Shown here piece after piece: positions 1 to 10,500 of a stretch of DNA of 64,000 bases. The notes under the pieces are model-generated. The model made no database searches, was not told where the DNA came from, and worked only from the letters and a program-made list of their open reading frames with translations. This DNA is from CAZWVI01 sp964637165 (lineage in GTDB: Bacteria; Planctomycetota; UBA1135). Location: the NCBI GenBank assembly GCA_964637165.1, contig CAZWVI010000015.1:1-64000 (forward strand), given 5' to 3'. The translations under genes were made by a program, and so were the position numbers. Within the stretch, counting starts at the first letter, position 1; the number at the start of each line of letters is the position of its first letter.

Positions 1-157
1 GCAGAATCGAAATAACGCCAAATAGTTCCGGTGCCCTGGACAAGGCTCAGCGGCCAATAAAGCGGAAGCCAAACATTGCATGAACACAATCTGGGCTTAT
101 CAATTTTTTGTCATTATGTAAGAAGGAAAACTTAACTATCATGTATTCAATCTCGCA

Positions 158-1006
158 ATGACATCTTCCGCTCAAACCTCAAATGAAACTACGGTCGTAG
201 CCTTGGTTTACGACTTCGATGGAACTCTCGCCAAGGGTTCTATCCAGGAGCATTCATTGCTCCCATCTCTAGGCTTAACCCCTGAAGCATTTTGGCCTCA
301 GGTTGATGCGCAAACCAAGCGCGTTAATGCTGATGGAATCCTAATGTATATGCAAAGGATTTTGGCGGAGGCTAAGGACGCGGGAACTCCGGTTACTAAA
401 GCGATGCTGCGGAAACATGGTGCGCATGTGCCATTCTTTCCTGGAGTTGAGGATTGGTTTGCGCGGATAAACCAATATGCTCTAGAAAATTTCGGAGTAG
501 AACTTCACCACTACATTGTTTCTTCAGGCAACACTGAAATAATTCAAGGAACCGCTATTGCCAAAGAATTCAAGCGGATCTTTGCCTCAAAGTATTTGTT
601 TGATGAAAGCGATGAAGCTGCTTGGCCGGCGGTTGCGGTAAATTACACCACCAAAACACAATTCCTTTTCCGAATTAGCAAAGGTATTGACAATTATTGG
701 GACAATGAGTCGCTTAACCGCCGTACTGAAAAAAGTGAGCGAGCTTATTCGTTTTCGCAAATGATATTTCTGGGCGATGGTGATACAGATATTCCGTCAT
801 TTGAATTACTACGCGAGCAGGGCGGCCATGCCTTGGCAGTTTTTGATCCTGATGCGTGGGTTGAAAGGTCTTGCCAAGAAAAGGTCCACAAGCTGATTGC
901 CGAAGACCGTGTGACTTATGCCACCCCAGGCGATTATTCGGAGGGCAGTCTTTTGGACATAGTTTTGAAAGGAATGATCCAACGCATTTCTCAGCTTGAT
1001 ATGTAG
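158..1006 (+). CDS. HAD-family phosphatase (phosphoserine-phosphatase-like)
   Basis: A cytoplasmic haloacid-dehalogenase superfamily phosphatase of 282 residues; the natural phosphoester cannot be read from the sequence. Motif I, DFDGTLAKG, starts at residue 19 and supplies the nucleophile and acid/base aspartates. A serine of motif II lies in IVSSGN near residue 122, and the magnesium-binding motif GDGDTDIPSF lies near residue 206. There is no signal peptide or membrane segment. The chosen ATG overlaps (ATGA) the stop of a 6-residue frame at 141-161, which is probably chance. No clear Shine-Dalgarno sequence precedes it. The family assignment is safe; placing it near SerB rather than another HAD branch is only suggestive. 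Confidence 0.85.
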   Translation: MTSSAQTSNETTVVALVYDFDGTLAKGSIQEHSLLPSLGLTPEAFWPQVDAQTKRVNADGILMYMQRILAEAKDAGTPVTKAMLRKHGAHVPFFPGVEDWFARINQYALENFGVELHHYIVSSGNTEIIQGTAIAKEFKRIFASKYLFDESDEAAWPAVAVNYTTKTQFLFRISKGIDNYWDNESLNRRTEKSERAYSFSQMIFLGDGDTDIPSFELLREQGGHALAVFDPDAWVERSCQEKVHKLIAEDRVTYATPGDYSEGSLLDIVLKGMIQRISQLDM

Positions 1007-1029
1007 CTGCTTTCGTAAAGCAAAAAGAA

Positions 1030-1059
1030 AAGTGCCCGCCGCAATTGCGGCGGGCACTT
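1030..1059 (-). terminator. Intrinsic terminator of the metalloprotease gene
   Basis: A perfect 13-bp stem (1030-1042 with 1047-1059) closes an AATT loop. Read on the minus strand it is followed by a T-rich tail (complement of AAAAAGAAAA at 1021-1030), as expected for a Rho-independent terminator of the minus-strand gene ending at 1079. It may also stop the convergent HAD transcript, although the plus-strand tail is less T-rich. Confidence 0.8.
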
Positions 1060-1078
1060 GCCATTTATAGAAGTTGTT

Positions 1079-3592
1079 TTATTGAATGGTTAGTGCAACC
1101 CCATTAGTTAGGCTTGCGGAATTCCAATCCAAGCATTGCAACCAAACCTGGCGACCAGACATTGATGCAGGTGGCGACAACACCATATTCGCTTCACCGT
1201 TTGGATCTGCAGTTAGGGGAGGGAAATCACTCCAAGGAGCAGTCATGTAAACCGTTCCCCATGCAGTGCTAGTTGGGCCACCACCGCGAAGGGAGTAGGC
1301 ACCATAAACAGTTCCGCCTGGCGAGCAGTTTGAAACGTTCAGGTAGCCAGTGCCACCACCAACTAGATTGTCCACCATTAGGTGTGGACTATCAGCAGAA
1401 GAGCGGTAACGGAGCCGCCCGTTCCAAGTGCGTTGGCTTGAAGTTGCCGCGGCATTAAAGGGATTGCTTCCTCCTAATGATGCACCACAAGTGATGGTCA
1501 TGTCAGAGTTGTTCCAGGTTGAAGAACCGGCTGAGTAATGCATGGAATCACCATTTCCTACTCTGACGTAGAAGGCGTAAGTGTTTCCAGCGCTTAGTTC
1601 AGGTGAAGAAATGGCAACCGTGGTGTAGGCATCAGGGCCGGCGCTAACCGCTTTGTTGTCAGTTCCTAAGAAAGTCCAATCGCTGGGAGTTGCTTCACTG
1701 CCTACATAAGAGCCAGACTTGTACCAAATGTCCACTCCAGCTAAGTCGCCAGCAAGAGTTGAAACATTTACATCGAAACTACTGATTACGACATCTTCAT
1801 GGCATTCAATGTCAAACATGTTGCCGTTCCATGATGAATAATCACTAGTTAGAGTTGTGTTGAGGTAATGTTCGCCCCAGGCACCATCGTAGTAAAGTTG
1901 TCCGTTCCAAATGCGATCGTCGTAAGTTAAGCCGCCAAAGCCGCCGTATTCGACACCACATCCAGACTCTAGGCGAAGATAAGAATCTTCGTAGGTGTCG
2001 TCGCCATTGGTGTAACGCCAGTCGCCGTGAACCCCATTGGTGGCCTCAATGAAAATTCCATAGGTTTTGTCCATTTCAAAGACTTTGTCTTGGCCAGTAT
2101 GAAGGTCAAGGTCCATTACTGTTGGTGAACCTTCACCCGCACTAGTGCCGTTGACTGAATCAAGCAGTATCCAACCAGTCGAACTTGTGTCATGTCCAAC
2201 CCAGGTTCCTTCGCGATACCAAATATTGGCCATCGCATTTGTGCCGACGGCAAGCCGTGTATTGATTGCAAAACCCGTAAGTGAAATGTCAGTCTTCGGC
2301 TTAATGTCGAACATGTTGCCGCCAGCGCCGTTGCCGCCATCAAAGGTCGTATTGATTTGATGGTAAATCGAAACGCCGCCACGGTAAGCAATGAAGTTGG
2401 GGTACCACTCGCCAATGTGCCGCGAAGCATCTTCCAAGGTAGATGTGCCGAGCACTTCACCGTCTGGATCAAGCATGTCCGGATTTGAGTAGATAGGCAA
2501 AACACTTCCAGGGTTGTAGGCCATGATGGTGCGGTAGTTGGTACTGCGGTAGCCGAAATTGTAATTGCGGTCACTGCAGGTTGTGCCTGATCCACTGCCT
2601 GCGTGGTTGTGTTTAAGCCCCATGTTGTGACCTAGCTCGTGGGCTAAAGTGTAATCCCAAGCTGCGCGCGTATTTTTACTGACCGAAAATGCGTCAGCTG
2701 CAAAAGCTGTCGAATCGGTGCAATTAACGTAAGCGATGCCAGTGCCGTAGTTGGCAATGAAAAGCTGCACATAGTCGGCGCCGTGTGCGTCGCGCAATGC
2801 GTGAACTTCATCAAGTTGGCCGTCACTAGTAGCGCGGAGATTGCTTAAGTCGTCTCCTTGAACACCAGATTGAGTGTAGGTCGTGGCTTCGTAAGTGTAA
2901 ACCAAGTTCATGCGGAATGTTGAATCGCCGTTTGCAAGTGAACGATTCATTTCGCTGACTGCCAAATTCGCCAAACTGTTGGCACCGTCGAGGCCACCTT
3001 CAGCGCTTACGCAATCAGTAGTGAAGACGATTAAAATATGAGCAACGTGCATTCCGTGTGAGCGACCTGAATTACCGTTGTTGCCTTGTTGAAATGATTG
3101 TCCAATGTTGAATGAATCATCTACTCCGCATTGTTCGTAAAGAGTTTCGTCGAGTTCTGAAACGGTGAACTGTCCATTGCCGATGTTTCCCACCGTATAG
3201 ACCATCCCATCTTTACGCGCGACGCCGGTTACAGCGCCATTGACGACCGAGAATGAGGCGTAATTCCAGTAGCCATCACCAGTTGAAAAGTTGTAAATTT
3301 TTCCATCTTGGTAAACAATTTCGGAACTTTCAAAGCTTGCTTCAAAGCTGACATCTGGAAAAAAGTTTAAGTTGATGGTGAAGTTGGGGTCGCTTAATTC
3401 AGACTCTAACTTCAATGCGTCAAAGTTGAAATAAACGTTGTCCTGGCGAATTGCCACATCATTTTGATGACTTCCAGAGATTAAACTAACTGGTACAGGG
3501 TCAAAAAGATTGGGGGTGGAGGATTCCTGTGCAGCAAGATTTCCCAGGCAAATCGCAGCAATGGCTACTACGGTGGTGGTTAATTGTTTCAT
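1079..3592 (-). CDS. Secreted M12B/reprolysin-like zinc metalloprotease
   Basis: A predicted exported zinc endopeptidase of 837 residues. I start it at the ATG at 3592 because the next residues form a classic signal peptide ending ...LGNLAAQ; the frame stays open to 3709 but that extension has no secretion signal. The zinc site HELGHNMGLKH begins at residue 318 and is followed by IMAYNP, a Met-turn, so all metzincin catalytic elements are present. After the protease domain come two copies of a beta-rich module (each with NMFDI and IWY..G motifs), then the roughly 100-residue C-terminal domain (GGGPTSTAWG ... QVWLQCLDW) shared with other exported proteins here. It is divergent from the gene at 3712. 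Substrate unknown. Confidence 0.9.
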   Translation of the reverse strand: MKQLTTTVVAIAAICLGNLAAQESSTPNLFDPVPVSLISGSHQNDVAIRQDNVYFNFDALKLESELSDPNFTINLNFFPDVSFEASFESSEIVYQDGKIYNFSTGDGYWNYASFSVVNGAVTGVARKDGMVYTVGNIGNGQFTVSELDETLYEQCGVDDSFNIGQSFQQGNNGNSGRSHGMHVAHILIVFTTDCVSAEGGLDGANSLANLAVSEMNRSLANGDSTFRMNLVYTYEATTYTQSGVQGDDLSNLRATSDGQLDEVHALRDAHGADYVQLFIANYGTGIAYVNCTDSTAFAADAFSVSKNTRAAWDYTLAHELGHNMGLKHNHAGSGSGTTCSDRNYNFGYRSTNYRTIMAYNPGSVLPIYSNPDMLDPDGEVLGTSTLEDASRHIGEWYPNFIAYRGGVSIYHQINTTFDGGNGAGGNMFDIKPKTDISLTGFAINTRLAVGTNAMANIWYREGTWVGHDTSSTGWILLDSVNGTSAGEGSPTVMDLDLHTGQDKVFEMDKTYGIFIEATNGVHGDWRYTNGDDTYEDSYLRLESGCGVEYGGFGGLTYDDRIWNGQLYYDGAWGEHYLNTTLTSDYSSWNGNMFDIECHEDVVISSFDVNVSTLAGDLAGVDIWYKSGSYVGSEATPSDWTFLGTDNKAVSAGPDAYTTVAISSPELSAGNTYAFYVRVGNGDSMHYSAGSSTWNNSDMTITCGASLGGSNPFNAAATSSQRTWNGRLRYRSSADSPHLMVDNLVGGGTGYLNVSNCSPGGTVYGAYSLRGGGPTSTAWGTVYMTAPWSDFPPLTADPNGEANMVLSPPASMSGRQVWLQCLDWNSASLTNGVALTIQ

Positions 3593-3677
3593 TAGTTTTG
3601 AGGTTGGGTGGAGGGGCGTGCGCCCAAAGGGCGGCACCTGACCAATAAGAGCCAGAAAACGGGCACACATGGATTGT

Positions 3678-3706
3678 TTTCCACTATTTCGTTTTTCAGT
3701 TAAAAT
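3678..3706 (+). promoter_or_regulatory. Sigma70-like promoter, apparently leaderless, for the gene at 3712
   Basis: TTTCCA (3678-3683), a 17-base spacer and TAAAAT (3701-3706) lie just before the ATG at 3712. Only five bases separate the -10 box from the start codon, so transcription would begin at or beside the ATG. No Shine-Dalgarno sequence can fit. Confidence 0.5.
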
Positions 3707-3711
3707 CACCT

Positions 3712-4482
3712 ATGGTCAAAATAACTCCTTCTTTGCTGGCACTTTGCTTGGGCTTCATAACCACGGCGTTGAATGCCCAAGTTAAAACTACGGTTTATAA
3801 TTTGGAGAATGTTTTTCTGCTCCCTCACGATACCCACCCTTATGACCCAGCGGAGCCGATGTCCGGTACCTTTGAATGGACCTACACTTTGGGTGATTTC
3901 GAAAATGGCACCGGCACTTTTTTGAGCTTGGATTTGCCGTGGTATGGATCTGACTTTTCCGGGTTGAATATAAATGTCGATTTAGACTCGATAGAATTTA
4001 CTTTACCCGGAAACTGGCATAGTGCTGGCGTTGACTTAACACTAAAACTTATAACTCCACTTTCGACATCAATTCCGTCTGTGGTTGATACCACTACTAG
4101 TAAGTTTGAGATTTGGGCTGGCCCTCCTTACCAAGGAAGTGTGATAAGTGGTGAAGTGGTTCCTGTCACACCCTTACACATGGTAGTCTTAGGCACTTGC
4201 CCGAATTTGCAAATTGACATTTCGGGTGCTAGCCCATCGGCTAAACTTGCCGTTCTTTATGCTTTTAATACAGGAAGTTTTTTGGTGCCGAATGGTTACT
4301 TGTGTGCCGGCACTATGCTCGGCTTAGATTCAACAGCCGCGCTTGGAAAAGTGTTGACCAGTGACGCTTTTGGTGGGGCGTCGACTGGCCTGCACTTGCC
4401 ACCAGGACTATGTGGCCAATTGTATGTTCAAGCTCTTGACTTAACTTCATGCGGCATTAGTGAAGTTATGTTGCTTGAGTGA
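3712..4482 (+). CDS. Secreted protein of unknown function with shared C-terminal domain
   Basis: A 256-residue exported protein that I do not recognise. Residues 1-23 are a signal peptide ending ...TALNAQ. The middle part is beta-rich with no catalytic motif visible. The last 100 residues (from LHMVVLGTCPNLQIDISG to the C-terminus) fit the pattern of the domain found at the end of the metalloprotease and at least five other proteins in this window, including the closing GQLYVQALD segment. It is transcribed divergently from the metalloprotease with 119 bases between starts and may be a partner of it, but nothing in the sequence proves that. It lies convergent to, and 8 bases from, the DUF4382 gene. 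Confidence 0.75.
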   Translation: MVKITPSLLALCLGFITTALNAQVKTTVYNLENVFLLPHDTHPYDPAEPMSGTFEWTYTLGDFENGTGTFLSLDLPWYGSDFSGLNINVDLDSIEFTLPGNWHSAGVDLTLKLITPLSTSIPSVVDTTTSKFEIWAGPPYQGSVISGEVVPVTPLHMVVLGTCPNLQIDISGASPSAKLAVLYAFNTGSFLVPNGYLCAGTMLGLDSTAALGKVLTSDAFGGASTGLHLPPGLCGQLYVQALDLTSCGISEVMLLE

Positions 4483-4490
4483 TGGAGTCG

Positions 4491-6200
4491 CTATTCGATT
4501 TCAAGGTGGTAAAGCATTACTACACCACTTTGGTTGCGCACACCTTGCGCTGCAATTGAAAGACTTCCATTAGTTGCGATTAAACTGGCAATGCCCAATA
4601 AGTCCAATTGGTTGTCGTCGTATTCGACGACTGCACCGCTTGCAAGTTGGTAAGTGTCGGTTGCTGAAACGGTGTCGCCGCCAAAGGGATCGTCTTCAGA
4701 CACTGCCGACAAGGACATACTTAGGCCTCCTAAATCGACACTATCAAGAGTCGCCTCGAGTTCACCGGGCTCAACTTTTATTTCCGAAGGTGATATCAGC
4801 ATTGCTCCAGATGGCCCCGTTAATGCGCCTTCAATTTCAACTTCCATACCGACCCAAAGGTCGTCCGCGGAAAGAAGAGCTTCTTCTTCGGTGTCGAGGT
4901 ACAAAATTGCGCCACCGCTTAGTTGCACCGTAACATCACCACCGGCCAATCCCGCCGAAGGGTCATCTGAATCCAGTTCCAAATTGAAGGATGCTAAATC
5001 ACCGGCAATTAAAGTGATTACACCTTCGTACTCAACATCATCATCTTCAATTTCAATTGCGCTGGCGAGAAATGGAGCAGGTGCAGCAAAACTAGCAAAG
5101 CGCACATCGATTTCCATTCCGACCGCGAGATCAGTTGAGGCTGAAAGTCCATCTGGACGGTTAAACTTTGTATTGATGTCCCACGAAATTTGAACCAAGT
5201 TTGGGTTTGCTAAAGTCGCGAGTACTGAATCTGCCAAGTCTTCACCTTTTTCAATTTCTTCAACCAGAATGTCAATGGTGTTGGCCGCTAAGTCGTAGCT
5301 GATGATGTTTCCTTCAAGCTCAACCACCGCTTCAATGTCGTCTTCAATGCGAATTCGGTTGGCGGCAAATTTCCCGTTGGTGCTGACTTGTCCGTCCACC
5401 TCGACTTCGACTCCCAAGGCAAGTAGTGCCATAAAGTCGCTTATTGCTGCGACCACATTGCCGGACGAATCTAGCATTACCGCGCTAAGGTCGATGACCA
5501 CTTTGATGTTTCCAAAATTGTCATCGTCATCAATGATCGCCGCATCGAAAGCAAATCCGGCCACATCGATTGATTCAACAAGGCCGCGGAATTCATCCAT
5601 TTCTTCGGTACCATCGGCTTCGTGGCTGATGAGGTTAATGTCAAAAAGCAAACCGCCGGCGCCGTCATCGCTAAGTGAGCGACTTAGATCGATATCAATA
5701 GCCAAGGAATCATGTTCATTGTCATTAAGCTGCAAATTAACGCCACCGAAATCTCCGCTGCCGGTGCTGGCAACTATGGTGACAGGGACATTAATTCCAT
5801 CTTTGCCAATCGCATTAACCGTAGTTGGGTCAATTGCGACGCTGACCCCATTGAAGTTACCTGGCTCAACTTCAGCAATTCCAACTAGAGAAAAACTACC
5901 CGACAATCCGAGTAAATCGAGGCGTCGTTGGCCGTTAAGTAAATTGACTGTTTGTGAACCATCAGTTCGTTGCAATTTAATTTCAATTACATCGACCTGA
6001 AAACTGGCCAGGGAATCAATTGGAGCGTCTCCAACTAATAGGTTTAATTCCGAAGTTGCACTAGCTGTTTTTTCAGCAGATCCTAAGCAGGACGTTAGAG
6101 CAAGAATGGGCGCCCAGATTAGGGCAGTGTATGCACGACGCGTGGCTATCTCCTTGTTGGTTTTTAGGTTGTAGGGGCCAATGCCCTTTTCAGTCCCCAC
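4491..6200 (-). CDS. DUF4382/DUF5666-type lipoprotein
   Basis: A predicted lipoprotein of 569 residues starting at GTG. The N-terminus carries two arginines, a hydrophobic stretch and a lipobox-like ALTSCLG near residue 38, so the mature protein would be anchored through that cysteine. The first half (about residues 50-195; SELNLLVGDAPIDSL and the NFNGVSVAID region) matches the DUF4382 fold. The rest is a series of about four small beta-barrel units of the DUF5666 type, each with phrases such as VEVEVDGQVS, GMEIDVRF and GMEVEIEGAL. Both families are typical of exported acidic proteins of unknown function. No operon partner is visible. Large plus-strand frames across this gene are composition shadows. 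Confidence 0.75.
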   Translation of the reverse strand: MGTEKGIGPYNLKTNKEIATRRAYTALIWAPILALTSCLGSAEKTASATSELNLLVGDAPIDSLASFQVDVIEIKLQRTDGSQTVNLLNGQRRLDLLGLSGSFSLVGIAEVEPGNFNGVSVAIDPTTVNAIGKDGINVPVTIVASTGSGDFGGVNLQLNDNEHDSLAIDIDLSRSLSDDGAGGLLFDINLISHEADGTEEMDEFRGLVESIDVAGFAFDAAIIDDDDNFGNIKVVIDLSAVMLDSSGNVVAAISDFMALLALGVEVEVDGQVSTNGKFAANRIRIEDDIEAVVELEGNIISYDLAANTIDILVEEIEKGEDLADSVLATLANPNLVQISWDINTKFNRPDGLSASTDLAVGMEIDVRFASFAAPAPFLASAIEIEDDDVEYEGVITLIAGDLASFNLELDSDDPSAGLAGGDVTVQLSGGAILYLDTEEEALLSADDLWVGMEVEIEGALTGPSGAMLISPSEIKVEPGELEATLDSVDLGGLSMSLSAVSEDDPFGGDTVSATDTYQLASGAVVEYDDNQLDLLGIASLIATNGSLSIAAQGVRNQSGVVMLYHLEIE

Positions 6201-6246
6201 TAATATCGGTTAGCGAAAAAAGATTATTAGAAAAATATTGCGCTGA

Positions 6247-6270
6247 ACTCTGACCCCAGCAATTGGGTCA
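6247..6270 (+). repeat. Dispersed 25-bp palindrome, copy a
   Basis: ACTCTGACCCC, AGCAA, TTGGGTCA. It belongs to the family described at 15030, 39113, 39906/40046, 53455/53497 and 55627/55779. In this copy the terminal TCA is the complement of the stop codon of the minus-strand TolC-family gene, so the repeat supplies that stop. Confidence 0.8.
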
Positions 6271-7560
6271 CTGTTGGGGGAGGAATGGAACTATATCTCC
6301 CCACGTGACCATTAGTGCTAACCATGCCTCAAGTTCGCCTAGTTGGGCTTGGTAGAGGCTTTCTTGCGTTTTGAGCAATTCTGATAGCTCCGAATCACCG
6401 GCTTGGTGGCTTAGCTGGGCAAATTCAACCTGTTCCTCTAAACTCGGAACAATGTCCTTTCGATAACTTTCGAGTTGAGATTTTGCGAAAATTAAGTTGG
6501 CATGCAACTCGATTAGTTGAAGTTGGGTTTCTTGACGATTTAAGTTGGCGAGTTGTTGGGCGGCATGGGCATCAGCGGTAGCAGCTCGACTGTTGGCGGC
6601 GCGTCTACCACTAAGCGGTAGCTCAAGAATCACTGCCGCATCAAAGGCATCATTGCCAAGTTCAGTTTCTCGATAGAAAAGTTCCAATTCAATTTGTGGC
6701 ATTCTGCGCGCCGCTGCCAGTTTGGCCTTAAGATGAGCAACTTGCGCTTCTGAATTTGCTGTGGCAACAATTGGAATCAGTTCTAAGTTAGCGAGTAGTT
6801 GTTCAAGTTGCGGCAGGTCGCTGGCTGTTTCAAGAGAGCCAAGGAGTGAATTTATTTCAGAAGAAATCCCCAAGTGAGTAGCTAATTGTTTGGTCGCGCT
6901 TTGCAATTTGCGCATCAGCGCGAATTGTTGATTGCGCAGTTTGCTTTGCTGCATATTGGCATTGGCGATAGCGGCGTAAGTTAGTTCGCCAGCTTCGATT
7001 TGCGCCTTTAGCAAAAGCAATTGTTCACCTGCAATATCAATGCGTTTAGTTTGTAGTGCAAGCGCCTTTTGCAACATAAGTGCTGCTGAAAATGCGCCGC
7101 GCACCCGTGCTTCCAGTTCTATTTCAAGCTGGTCCCGTTTTAACTTAAGCATGTGCAATTGCTCTTGGGCAACCGCCTCAGCCGCTGAAAGTTCGCCACC
7201 AAGTGGCAGCCCCTGGCGCACGCCAATAAACACTTCTCCGCTTGATGCTGATGAAGAATTTAAAGGTCTAGCTTCGGTTTTTAGTGCCAACTCGGGGTCG
7301 GGTAAATTTCCTGCCACTTCCAAACGTTGCAGTTGGGCTTCCACACGATATTGAGCACCTTTCAAAGCGGGGGAGTTAGCGCGGGCTAATTGAAGTGCTT
7401 GCTCAATGTCTAGTTGTTTGAATTGGGCTGGAGTATGGGTGGGGCGTACTGTTTTTATTTTTGGAATCTGGCGTTGGCGATCTAGTTCGGCCAAATCTGC
7501 TGATGATGAACAAGCCGCTAATAGGCAAGTGATTAAAAGAAGTAGTTGGTACGAACGCAT
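6268..7560 (-). CDS. TolC-family outer-membrane efflux lipoprotein (CusC/CzcC-like)
   Basis: The outer-membrane channel of a tripartite metal efflux pump. It has 430 residues, normal for the family, with a signal peptide and lipobox LLAACSS near residue 17. Two long alpha-helical hairpins rich in Ala, Gln and Leu (about residues 50-230 and 260-420) give the TolC repeat pattern. Its start overlaps the stop of the RND gene by one base (TAATG), so the two are translationally coupled. The stop codon lies inside a dispersed palindrome. The substrate is inferred from the neighbouring CusA/CzcA-type pump. Confidence 0.88.
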   Translation of the reverse strand: MRSYQLLLLITCLLAACSSSADLAELDRQRQIPKIKTVRPTHTPAQFKQLDIEQALQLARANSPALKGAQYRVEAQLQRLEVAGNLPDPELALKTEARPLNSSSASSGEVFIGVRQGLPLGGELSAAEAVAQEQLHMLKLKRDQLEIELEARVRGAFSAALMLQKALALQTKRIDIAGEQLLLLKAQIEAGELTYAAIANANMQQSKLRNQQFALMRKLQSATKQLATHLGISSEINSLLGSLETASDLPQLEQLLANLELIPIVATANSEAQVAHLKAKLAAARRMPQIELELFYRETELGNDAFDAAVILELPLSGRRAANSRAATADAHAAQQLANLNRQETQLQLIELHANLIFAKSQLESYRKDIVPSLEEQVEFAQLSHQAGDSELSELLKTQESLYQAQLGELEAWLALMVTWGDIVPFLPQQ

Positions 7561-10500
7561 TAGTTAGTCTCCAATGTTGCCGGGCGGCCGAATCGTAAGT
7601 AAAGCGCCGGCACCACAATCATGTTTAAGATGGTTGAACTTATCAAACCAAACAAGATAACCCAAGCCATCGGAGTTTGGATTTCACTGCCGGATTCCCC
7701 GCCAGCCATCGCCAATGGAACAAGGGCCATTCCTGAAGCAATTGCGGTCATCAAAATAGGCACCAAGCGTTCGCTGGCGCCGCGCACCACAGCTTGACGC
7801 AGATCATTAATCCCTTCATGAGTTTGTAAATGTCGAATGTGTGACACCAACATGATTCCATTGCGTGTGGCAATTCCGAAAACCGTGATAAAGCCAATTA
7901 GCGATCCAACTGAAAGAATACCATTGTCCAACCACACACCAACAACTCCACCAATCAAGGCCAATGGTAAGTTGGCCATGACGAATAAGGCATCGCGGCC
8001 TTCGCCAAATGCCATGCGCAGGAGAAAGCCAATGCCTAAAATAATTCCCAGACTTAAGAGTAGGATGCGTTTTTGTGCAGATTGGGCACTTTCAAATTGG
8101 CCGCCGAACTCAACGCGGTAGCCAGCTGAATCCTCGAATTGCGGTTGCACTACGCGGCGAATGTCTTCAACTACCGACACTAGGTCGCGCCCTGCAACGT
8201 TGCATGAAACGACCATCTTGCGTTGTCCATTTTCATGCTTGATTTGGTTAGGAGTTGCGTCACGAATTATTTCTGCAACGGCACTAAGTGGAACAACTGT
8301 CGCGTCTTGGTGTGGAAGGTAGGCACCTGCCGAAAGATGACTCGCCGCGGGAGTTCCAAGAATTGGAATTCTGTTTAATGCAGCTAAGGGTTGCCCTTGG
8401 AGATCTAATCGTAAACATACATCGAAGGGGTAACTACCCTCGAGTAGCTCAGTCGCCTTGTAACCCTGGACGGCCGCCTCGAGGGTGGCCGCAGCTTCGC
8501 TGGGCGCAACTCCAAGTCGCCCCATTGCTGTGCGGTCAAATTTGATTTGTAGGGTGGGTACCGCAGCTTGTTGCTCAACAGCCAAATCAACAACGCCGGG
8601 AATTGTACTCATGGCTTGTTTGGCCAATTCGGAATGCCGTCGAAGCTCTCTGAGGTCGGGGCCAAATATTTTCACTGCAACCGCGGCGCGCGTTCCTGAA
8701 AGCATGTGGTCAATGCGGTGAGAAATAGGTTGGCCAATAGTGAACAACATTCCAGGCACCATTTGTAAGTCCTTGCGGACAGCCGTTAAAAATTCCTCCC
8801 GCGACCGATTTTGCATTTCTAAGCGAACATCAAGTTCGGTTAATTCGACCCCGCTGGCGTGTTCATCTAATTCGGCACGTCCAGTCCTGCGCGCAACTGA
8901 AACAACTTCTGGATGAGTCAAAAAGATATCTTCAACCATTCCTCCAAGCTTGTCACTTTGTTCAAGTGAAGTCCCAGGCAAAGTGGCGGCCGAAACTGTG
9001 AGTGCGCCTTCATTAAACTCAGGCAGAAAAGCGCGTCCAAATTGTAGCGCTGCAATCAATGCGAGCAGTAAGCCGAGGACGGCTGGTCCGACTGAGAGCA
9101 GTGGCTTGTCCAATGTCGGCAGCAATAATGCCTGGTACTTGCGTTTGAAAAATTGAATGTGGCGTGGTTCATTCTGTTGATGGAGAGACTTTGAATTTGG
9201 AATGAAAAGTGAGCACAACACCGGCGTAACTGTGACTGCTACTAGCAGGGAAGCTGCGAGGGCTGAAACATAGGCCAATCCCAATGGTTGTAAGAGTCGT
9301 CCTTCAATCCCAGATAAAAAGAAGAGTGGTATGAATACCAAAATAATGATTAGCGTCGCAAAAACAATTGACGAGCGTATTTCGACACTAGCGTCAAGTA
9401 CTACCTTCAATGAACTTCGCTGTTTGCTAAGTGCTAAGGTGGCATTTTCGCGCAGGCGCCGAAAGACATTTTCTACATCGATGACTGCGTCATCTACTAA
9501 TGCTCCAATTGCAATCGCCATGCCGCCCAAGGTCATGGTGTTGATCGTTTCCCCTAAAGCATTCAATACTAAAACTGCACCCAAAAGCGACAAGGGTATG
9601 GCGGTTAAAGTGATTAAGGTTGCGTGTACATTAAGTAAAAAGAAAGCGACAATTAGTACCACCAACCAGGCACCATCTTGTAGGACGGTGAGAATATTGT
9701 CGAGTGCGGATTCAATAAAGTCTGCTTGACGCAATAAGTCACGGTGCAAAACCATGCTACCGGGAAGTTGGTGTTCGACTTCATCTAAAACTTCAGCTAT
9801 GCGTTTAGTTAGCTCTAGAGTATTGACATTTGGTTGTTTTTGAATTCCAATAACCACCGCATTTTGACCTTGAATTGACGCAGTTCCACGAGTCGGTCGA
9901 GCACCAATTTCAACTCGGCCAAGGTCGCGGATTTGAATGGGTACTCCATCACGACTTTCCAATGTTAATGCTGAAATGTCATCGACGGTGCGGAAGCGTC
10001 CGACTCCGGTTATTAGAAAATCGCAGCCAGCTTGAGCGATGAATCCAGCAGGAATGTTTACATTTGCAACTCGGATTGCTTCAGCTATTTGGGTGATGGA
10101 AATACCAAATGTCTCAAGTCGGGTGGGGTCTAACCAAACCTGAAATTGGCGCGCACCGCCCCCAATTGGAGTTACTTGAGAAACTCCTGGAACTGCCAAT
10201 AAGCGCCTACGCAACTGAGTATCGGCGAATGTGCGTACCGCAATCGGTTCGTCTAGCTCTGAGCTAAGACCCACGAAAAGGATCTCTCCCATGATCGATG
10301 AAATCGGTGCAAGGATTGGTTCGCCACTTTGCTCGGGCAGTGAGTTGGCAACTAAGCCGAGCTTTTCTGTGACAATTTGTCGCGCACGAAAGATGTCGGT
10401 TCCCCATTCGAATTCAGCATAAACAATGGAAATTCCAACCGCGCTACTTGAGCGAACGCGGCGAATGCCCGGCGCACCGTTTAGGCTCGATTCAATCGGA

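Noticed and set aside
141..161. Six-residue leader frame overlapping the HAD start
   Set aside because: ATGA overlap is attractive but the peptide has no attenuator features and such short frames are frequent by chance.
3836..3846. TGACCCAGC resembling half of the dispersed palindrome
   Set aside because: Lies inside a coding region, lacks the second arm and the GACTC start; chance match.
5302..6000. 232-codon plus-strand open frame (and others at 4574-5193)
   Set aside because: They lie opposite the DUF4382/DUF5666 gene and translate to Ser/Pro/Thr-rich sequence without motifs, a by-product of its Asp/Glu/Gly-rich codons.
9331..9729. 132-codon plus-strand frame inside the RND pump gene
   Set aside because: Antisense to a well-defined transporter and lacking any motif or start signal.
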